Below are positions 12,801-17,952 of a stretch of DNA of 20,092 nt, in pieces. The notes under the pieces were generated by a model. It saw nothing but the letters and a program-made list of their open reading frames with translations, was not told where the DNA came from and ran no database searches. Source of the stretch: Kipferlia bialata (Eukaryota; Fornicata); NCBI GenBank assembly GCA_003568945.1, contig BDIP01000300.1, positions 1-20,092 on the forward strand, given 5' to 3'. The position numbers and the translations under genes were made by a program. How positions within the stretch are numbered: position 1 is the stretch's first letter; every line of letters begins with the position of its first letter.

Positions 12801-15800
12801 CAAGACCTAGACTTGGCGGAAAGAGAGACCAACACTTCAAGGTACTACTACATTGTGTTTCTCTCATGCTACTGATCTCATCTCAGATGTGTGTGTCACT
12901 CACGCTTGCTGCGTATCGGGCTAGCCAACAATGTGTGAGTGTAAGGAAGCAGATAGCCAGCGACTGTGGCAAGTGGTTTGGTCTCTTTGCAGCCAGCGAC
13001 CAGCAAGATAGTTGTGATCGAATTGCGATGCTCCAAACGATGACTGCAAACAACGTCTTGACAAGCAGTATTGTTGATGAGAGCATTGAGTCATTGTCGC
13101 TTGGAACTCTAGTTGCTACCCTGTGTCAAGCACCTGGATCTACAGACCAGGACATCTTGGACCAGGCCGCCTCGCACATACCTATATTGGGGGAAACAGA
13201 GGTGATTCTGGATTGTGAGGACCCACAACACAACCCAAGCTCAGCCAATGCGCTGGCGGCTTCGTTGCTCTCCATTGCATGTGGTGCTGTGAGTGTGAGT
13301 AGCCACCCCATCAGACCCTTCCTGTGGATGTACTTGTCGCTGATCCCACCTGTTGGGCGCTTGATGCGTGCCGCTGTGTCGGCCTGTGTGTACCATTCTC
13401 TGGTGCCTGAGTCCATCATAGCATTCCCAGGGGAGGGTGGGTTTGCCTTGGCCCAGTGGCACATGTTGTGGCTTGGAGGACATCTAGATGGTCTGTCCCT
13501 GATGGAGTCTCGCAAGACAACACAGAGGGAGGTTGGGGTTGCCAAGAGGTCTTTGAATCTGGTTGAGGTTAACATTGACAAGGGGTTAGAGCACACCCAA
13601 GCCGTCTTAGTAAAGGCACTTGAGGGTCCCAATGCATTATGCTTCACCCTCTCAAGGGCCCACCTATGGGAGTCTAATGGTGGGGCTGTGCGGGAAGTTC
13701 TTTCTCTCTACCAAGGCAAAGCAACTAGGACTGGGCAGATACTTCAGTTTGGAGTGGATAATGTCGTTCGGCTCAAGATCCCACTACACAAGCGGCGGTT
13801 CTATATCTGCTTTCCAGACGGGGTAGAAATTGGGGAGTCCTCCGTCATGTCAAGCTCTCTTGTGTGTGATTGTGTGTCTCCTCTAGAGGACTCTCACACA
13901 CTGCGCCTACTTGGTCTCATAGAGGCCTCAGTGTCAGATGGAGATGGACCCATATGCCGGGCTGCATACCTGGAGAACCAGTACCACACTGCACTACAGC
14001 AGGCACAGACCACACTCTCCCTGGTACAGAATGCACTTGGTGCGCTGAAGGAGGGTGATAGTGCAGAGGGGCTGGCTAGTATGGGAGCGTCGCTTGTAGC
14101 CTTGGACAACACGACCAGAGAATGCCTGACAGAGATGATTGGGATGTTCGGAGAGGGAAACTCCTGCATATCATCTCTGGTTGGTCAGCTCAACATTCAG
14201 CTGGGGGCACTGGTATCCTCCACTCAATTCTTCCGGTCACCTCAGATCAGGAGGTTGAAGAATGTTGACGTGGTGTTCTCCCATCTTGGCAGTGCTATAG
14301 CAACTGCATTGGAGGGATCCGTAGACGAATGGGAGTCTGTGTTAGATCCAACACGGTTACTGAGACAGACGATTCTCCATGTACTCTCTGAACTGCTTGA
14401 GTCCAACACTGCAGTGGAGGAGTACTCTGCATTCCTTGTACTCAGTGGGGTGCTGGATCTCACCATATCTGGACAGATATCTCGCCGGTCAGCCAAGGCA
14501 TTGATGGCGATAAGCGGAGGTCGCTTTGACGTCCTTTCCCATCTGGCTGAAGGTCTTAAGCTAGACACTCTTCACAGCCTGTGGGATGCCACAATTGCCG
14601 AAGTCTGTAAGAGAGCCGACTACCTCTTGGAGCCCTTAACCCGTTGCCTAGAATTGGAGGCCGCCACTGACCATCTGGACGGTCTCTGCGCAGGCATATT
14701 TGGAGTTGACAACATGCTGGCGTTTGCCATCAAAATATCATCAGACGCCGACAGTGGTGTTGCTGTGCTCTCGGCATTGGTAGGCAAGTCACAAATCAGA
14801 CCACTGGTCTTTGGCGATAGAGATATCACGACCAATATGTACCTACCAGCCAAGGTTCTTGGCTCGTGCATCACCGACCTCGCTGTACTTAACCACTTCG
14901 TAGTTGTCGCTTGCCTCAATCCCTCTGCGGCAACAATGGCCAGTGGGTCCTATATGCTGGCCAGGTATGATTAATAGACTACCAGTAACATTCTCCCCCT
15001 TGTGTGTATAGTCTCCATGATACTTACACCAGTCCCACTGGCACTGTTGGGATTCAGTTGATGTTGGACAAGCAACGCAATGACGCAGCTGTCGCCACCA
15101 GGAGACGTGCTGCTGGTATCACAGGAGACGTTGCCGCGCTCCAGTCAGCTATCTCCAAACTCAAGGTCACTGAGGGTGTGGGCGTAGTCGTATATCCCCA
15201 GAACACTGATGTACTCCATGTAGCACAGCAGGCATTTGAACAGAGTGGAGATATGCCAAGGTGGAGCGACGGGAGTCATATGACTGGTGCAGGTGGCACA
15301 GCTCCCGTCCAGCTGATTCCCCTATCTCTCCTGGAGAACCATTCTCCCCAAGATGCCCTGGCCCGTATCCAAGGAAATGGCATTGTTCTTGTTCCATATA
15401 ATACCCCAAGGAGTTCATGGCCAGTTGTTGACGCCCTGGTCCGAGTATCTACTCTGTGTGTGTCCTTGCCCCCGTCAGTCAACCCGATGGTGTCCGCCAT
15501 TCTTAGTGTGCCGCAGCCACTGATTGACTCTCTCTCGGAGTATGATACGGGCATGTCCTCATCACCTTGGTGTGCTCCATATGTGAGTCCACAGTTCTCT
15601 GATGCAATGCTGCGTCTTCTTCGTGGGTTTGTACGAACCTTTGGGATGCACAGTGATGTCCTTAGAAGCAACTGTGGCAACACCCAGGTAAGATAGTGAA
15701 AGTATCATTATTCGTGTATCCCTTAAGTCAATGACTCCAGGTGCAAGTCTCTCTGCTTGTCCAACAGATTGTGGCTCTTGCGCACTTCCTCTCCAGACAC

Positions 15801-17529
15801 TCTGAGGAGAGTACCCTGGCGTTCACCAATGTCCCTATTCGGCTAGTCCCCAGGTACCCTGGTACTACGTCTGCCCCAGTGTGGGAGGGAAGGCAGACAG
15901 ATGCTTGGTTAGGGGAGGGCTGTGCGAGGGATTCAGAGGAGCTGATCCATCCTATCGCCACCATTCAGTCCCTAGGGTTCGGCCTTTCATTTAGAGCCCC
16001 TGGAAGTGGTGCATTCTACTCCTCAATGGGAGTGCAGTACATGATGAGGGAGTTTGAGGACTACTCTCTATGTCTGGGAGCCCTTGCGGCTAGTCCACTC
16101 CATGAGATCGTGGTGGAGGTAAGGGGTACACTCTTATATGTTGGTATTCCATAACAGTCAGTGACTGGATGGTTTGACACTACCATTAACTTTAGGTACC
16201 GGGTAACAGCCATGTCTTCCGAAAGAGTGATGACCAGTTCAGTGTGGGTAGGCTGGGGCTGAGTCACAGCGGTAGCGGCAGTACGAGTGGCAGTAGATCC
16301 GCATGGTTCCGGTCTCGATCATGGTATGGGACCAGGTCTAATACATCTGAAGAGTCAGGCACACAGTCTATCAGGGGGGGAGTCCAATTGCGTGTTGGTG
16401 CCCCAAAGAGAACCAAACGGATGCTCTGCAAGACTGTTGTCAATGCAATTGAGCGGTCCTATGACTACGGCCCAGAGATAGTACTGGCATATCCCTCAGA
16501 GAGAGACTACATCATGAGTTCAGTTCCAGACTCGACATTTGCGTCATTCAACTCCTTGGAGCAGTTGGTACTATTCCACACACCCCACAGTACTCAACGG
16601 TGAGTTCTATACTATATCCTGTCACAGCCATGGTACCGCATGTATGTTCGTGTCTATTCCTCCACTAATTCAGGTGTCTGCTCGCCGACTTTGTCTCGCC
16701 CCTGAGTCTGCAGGTATCAAGGTCATCAAAGGGACTCAGGCAGTTCAGAGATGTATTGGGTCAGCTCTTCCCTCCAATTGGGAGCACCCGCCATCAGAAC
16801 AGGGATCCAGTGTCTGATTCTGGACCTATGGAGATGGCAGTCCTGGGCGATGGACTGGATGCCCCATCCTATCGGTTCATGCAGCTTTGCCTGCCACTTC
16901 TAGACAGGGACTCACTCTTCTCGGTACATGACCTGTTGCTCAGATGCCCTGTTTCGGCGTGGGTTAGTGGCGAGTATGGGGATATCACTTCTCTCTCCCT
17001 TGCTGCAAAGAGAGGTGTGCTAAGTGCCATGAGAGTCCTACACGCCTCAGAGGCCTCAAGTCAGCTGCACCACCACAAGCTGCAGTTCAGCACCTCTCCC
17101 ATCCCTGGGAGGGGTGTGTGCGTGGCACTGACAGTGACTATGGTGGGCTTCGTCGTGTCAGCCAGTGGGGAAGATGCACTCACCGAGTCCCATCTGCTGC
17201 CTAGCCAGTCCATCACCCTCTATGCTGCTGTATCAACCACAGGTGAGATGGCCCGGTGTCATACACCCCTTCATGTGAGGAGGTCCCCCGACGGTCAGGA
17301 CTTCATTGTGCCCCGTGTACCCATTCCCCTCTCACCCCTCTCTGGGGTGGGAGAGGTGCCACAGACACCGCGTCTACCAGTCAATCCTACCACATCCGCA
17401 GATGACACTAACACAGTGCACATGCCTGTCCTGCTAGAGGGTGACACGGTGGGGACTGTTTCTCTGCACACCCTTGTGCACAGAGCATACTGGTATAGCA
17501 CAGGGGCACACTTTGACATTGGGCTGTGA
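828..17529 (+). CDS. Degenerate dynein heavy chain-like protein, full length, ~35 exons
   Basis: The spliced product of about 4,800 residues matches dynein heavy chain order from tail to C-terminus. Anchors seen by eye are: LRSRHFTAIFSLTG (linker, compare the RHW block of DHC_N2); VREGERLIRVP (compare the S-x-EGE block); LLSVG-like AAA1; MNHPIK (compare NPK of AAA2); PKRSSVLTLALD (AAA3 Walker B region); LVPYNTPRSSW (compare LQNCHLAPSW of AAA6); and a C-terminal domain ending at the TGA at 17527-17529. Dynein ATPase signatures are absent or eroded, as described under the AAA entries. The length is that of an ordinary dynein heavy chain. Open frames and splice phases are consistent, so it is unlikely to be a pseudogene. 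I infer a non-motor, probably ciliary structural role by analogy with DNHD1. The start is uncertain: ATG at 830 (with acceptor 1023) and ATG at 865 (with acceptor 1042) both lead into the same downstream frame, and upstream exons are possible. Confidence 0.85.
1024..4600 (+). other. N-terminal extension and tail region (DHC_N1-like position)
   Basis: The first ~260 residues (exon 1043-1826) are rich in Arg, Gly, Pro and Ser, with an SRGRGRGR run near 1115, and look disordered. From about 2300 the sequence becomes helical and amphipathic (for example RYASIVAGRVASLVGV and LLDVVCDTIGLISAQ), the expected character of a dynein tail. Exon 3241-5401 carries the rest of the tail and the start of the linker in one uninterrupted 2.1-kb exon, the longest in the gene. 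Assignment to the DHC_N1 tail rests on position and helical character, not on motifs, because this part of dyneins is poorly conserved. Confidence 0.5.
4600..7200 (+). other. Linker region (DHC_N2-like)
   Basis: The junction of exons 3241-5401 and 5468-5520 gives LRSRHFTAIFSLTG followed by IPVCDLDQTTIGELLSK. This matches the conserved dynein linker block L-x2-RHW...TG...T-L-x-D-L, and the following 20-codon exon (VVEKSETEAAVENTITEMNK) matches the V-x-KE-x2-LE-x6-M segment. Exon 6153-6343 ends at KKPRYF-like basic sequence where dyneins have FPRFYF. Exon 6392-7734 begins with the VREGERLIRVPSSI block, equivalent to S-x-EGE-x-V-x-F. The linker is therefore complete in layout although diverged. 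The many small exons (53, 60, 158, 139 and 191 bases) between 5468 and 6343 were joined by phase. Confidence 0.75.
7200..8071 (+). other. AAA1-like domain without Walker motifs
   Basis: The segment from 7413 reads GMCYSSGSPAFAMAPLLYQL, which aligns with the dynein AAA1 block G-G-S-P-x-GPAGTGKTE...LG, but the GK-T/S is gone. Further on, GHIVTLLGYERLSHDAAAMV (about 7570-7635) sits at the Walker B position W-G-C-F-D-E-F-N-R-I, with no Asp-Glu pair. VGFLLMFLPVLSGG (about 7818-7860) replaces the sensor block F-I-T-M-N-P-G-Y, while a following IPADLPDHPFRY still recalls LPDNLKALFR. The main hydrolytic site of dynein is therefore predicted to be dead. A Pro/Ala-rich, apparently disordered insert (about 7185-7370) separates the linker from AAA1. 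Confidence 0.75.
8142..9541 (+). other. AAA2-like domain without P-loop
   Basis: VETPMVSGALVLIVSALKAA followed by GIPFVLMNHPIK (about 8325-8424) aligns with the AAA2 P-loop GPTGSGKS...L and the N-P-K-A motif, with the GKS lost. FVVDMNADPEG (about 8548-8590) followed by a segment reading NFNKLPPEAPKFIR sits where AAA2 has W-I-V-F-D-G-P-V-D...L-D-D-N-K. The Asp of the former is kept. Downstream, IFNPAWLS is at the place of the A-S-P-A-T-V-S-R sensor block. The domain spans five exons with consistent phases. Its edges against AAA3 are approximate. Confidence 0.6.
9604..10639 (+). other. AAA3-like domain with residual GKS
   Basis: The segment SDTVCGKSLLIDAAERLL (about 9698-9751) lies at the AAA3 P-loop position and keeps Gly-Lys-Ser, but the leading Gly of G-x4-GKS is Ser. 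Further on, MVPKRSSVLTLALDCVST (about 9858-9911) and then GSMLLQLLIARVG match the AAA3 block G-P-x-x-G-K-K-x-x-V-F-I-D-D-L-N-M-P...LLRQ, with one Asp preserved. Exon 10442-10639 carries YHVSPFTLLHNLRQLELV, equivalent to P-T-P-x-K-x-H-Y-x-F-N-x-R-D-L-S. This is the best preserved nucleotide site in the protein, and could still bind but probably not hydrolyse nucleotide. Confidence 0.6.
10709..12432 (+). other. AAA4-like region, strongly diverged, with Ser-rich insert
   Basis: Position between AAA3 and AAA5 makes this AAA4. I see no P-loop. Recognisable traces are helical segments such as LQELQVVLGESLMESI and, at the C-terminal side, SRVLLHIPG then QMMEEYPTMRLVFLSF and FPSCLFSPGHMGQLL (12098-12330), which fall where dyneins have the Y/FP-x-L...I-D-W-F-x-x-W-P-x-x-A-L block. 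An apparently disordered Ser-rich stretch (about 11440-11570, with SDTSSSSTMSPERS and ISRRSSSTAP) is inserted. Several short exons here have uncertain acceptors. Confidence 0.45.
12491..13240 (+). other. Stalk position: short, no clear coiled coil or microtubule-binding domain
   Basis: In motor dyneins about 350 residues of antiparallel coiled coil with a terminal microtubule-binding domain separate AAA4 from AAA5. Here the equivalent stretch is only about 200 codons (exons 12491-12647, 12712-12841 and the first part of 12887-14964). It contains Cys, Ser, Gly and Pro throughout and no long heptad pattern visible by eye. The segment VSVRKQIASDCGKWFGLF is the most helical part. I infer that the stalk is lost or reduced. 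Confidence 0.5.
13240..14220 (+). other. AAA5-like domain
   Basis: LAASLLSIACGAVSVSSHPI (about 13252-13311) corresponds to the G-D-V-L-L-A-A-A-F-I-S-Y start of AAA5. GGFALAQWHMLWLGGHLDGL takes the place of the conserved W-P-L-M-I-D-P-Q-x-Q-A-x-x-W-I. RRFYICFPDGVEIG aligns with F-R-L-Y-L-T-T-K-L-x-N-P-H-Y. The following segment resembles I-x-N-F-x-V-T...G-L-E-x-Q-L-L (SSLVCDCVSPLEDSHTLRLL). After it a long helix (LENQYHTALQQAQTTLSLVQ) matches the post-AAA5 L-x3-R-x2-L...L-x3-E helix that precedes AAA6. Layout is clear although most signature residues are changed. Confidence 0.7.
14220..15687 (+). other. AAA6-like domain
   Basis: EEYSAFLVLSGVLDLTISGQ (about 14418-14477) aligns with the dynein segment K-x2-F-x-F-L-L...I-L-x3-G-x-I. 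In exon 15012-15687, TEGVGVVVYPQNTDVLHVAQ lies where dyneins have P-L-I-F-V-L-S-P-G-x-D-P. The segment IPLSLLENHSPQDALARIQG followed by NGIVLVPYNTPRSSWPVVDAL (15313-15440) follows the I-S-L-G-Q-G-Q...A-E...G-x-W-V-L-L-Q-N-C-H-L-A-x-S-W block very closely in spacing. This is one of the strongest single alignments to the family. Confidence 0.8.
15741..17529 (+). other. C-terminal domain of the dynein-like protein
   Basis: Exon 16674-17529 has the dynein C-terminal pattern. SAWVSGEYGDITSLSLAAKR (about 16957-17016) aligns with W-x2-G-x-P-x2-F-x-L-x3-F. VLSAMRVLHA corresponds to F-L-x-A-x2-Q-x2-A-R. RGVCVALTVTMVGFVVSASG takes the place of G-x-Y-I-x-G-L-x-L-E-G-A-x-W, followed by a PSQSITLYAA-like P-x-I-x-L-x-P strand and a late CHTPLHVRRS, compare C-P-V-Y-K-T-x-R. 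A Ser/Gly/Arg-rich insert (about 16255-16345, LSHSGSGSTSGSRS) interrupts the N-terminal half. The stop codon is TGA at 17527. Confidence 0.7.
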
Positions 17530-17764
17530 GGGTTACCACAATTAGTAAATGGGATGTTGTAGCTTGATTTATGTCTCTAATAGAGTCTGTCAGAGGGACA
17601 GTGACACACTTGGTTATCAATTCACACTTATGGCTGTTGCCATGGTAATTGCAACCAATATCTACATACCATCAGATAAGAAGGCTAAACCCTCAAGTTA
17701 TAGTAGTAACTCAATCCAATCGTGTTCCTGTCCAACGCCTTTCGACATCTTTCATCCCCACCAG
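17530..17764. other. Intergenic region or 5' part of the next gene
   Basis: This is a short gap after the TGA of the dynein-like gene. An ATG at 17630 opens 45 codons (MAVAMVIATN...) up to a possible donor at 17765, but I cannot join it in frame with the next exon, so its coding status is open. The sequence CATCCCCACCAG ending at 17764 looks like an acceptor. No poly(A) signal or promoter element is recognisable with confidence. Confidence 0.35.
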
Positions 17765-17907
17765 GTATCTCCCCGCTGTCCCCCCATTGTCCATGTGCTG
17801 CACTTTTCAGTTATCGTGGCCAGGATGTGTCTACTACAGTGTGTGGGTCTACTGTCCCCCGTACTGTAGTCGTATTAGATGGCCTCAATGATCCCAAGGA
17901 GAGTGCC

Positions 17908-17952
<45 letters not shown>

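Larger units (their letters stand above)
828..17529 (+). other. Exon map of the dynein-like gene
   Basis: Exons that join without a stop, with splice phase checked by hand: 828-924, 1043-1826 (or from 1024), 1922-2622, 2689-3009, 3064-3156, 3241-5401, 5468-5520, 5613-5672, 5732-5889, 5943-6081, 6153-6343, 6392-7734, 7786-8071, 8142-8424, 8491-8590, 8650-8879, 8937-9541, 9604-10012, 10081-10188, 10239-10376, 10442-10639, 10709-10866, 10927-11083 (or from 10984), 11135-11611, 11662-11735, 11832-11992, 12048-12131, 12205-12432, 12491-12647, 12712-12841, 12887-14964, 15012-15687, 15741-16118, 16196-16599, 16674-17529. Least certain are the acceptors at 1023/1042, 1921, 10926/10983, 12490 and 12711. 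The intron 12842-12886 is 45 bases with no in-frame stop, so it could be read through. Confidence 0.7.

Noticed and set aside
828-17529. The dynein-like gene as a decayed pseudogene
   Set aside because: About 35 exons can be joined without stops, including exons of over 2 kb, and the loss is confined to catalytic motifs while structural spacing is kept. That pattern fits a maintained non-catalytic protein.
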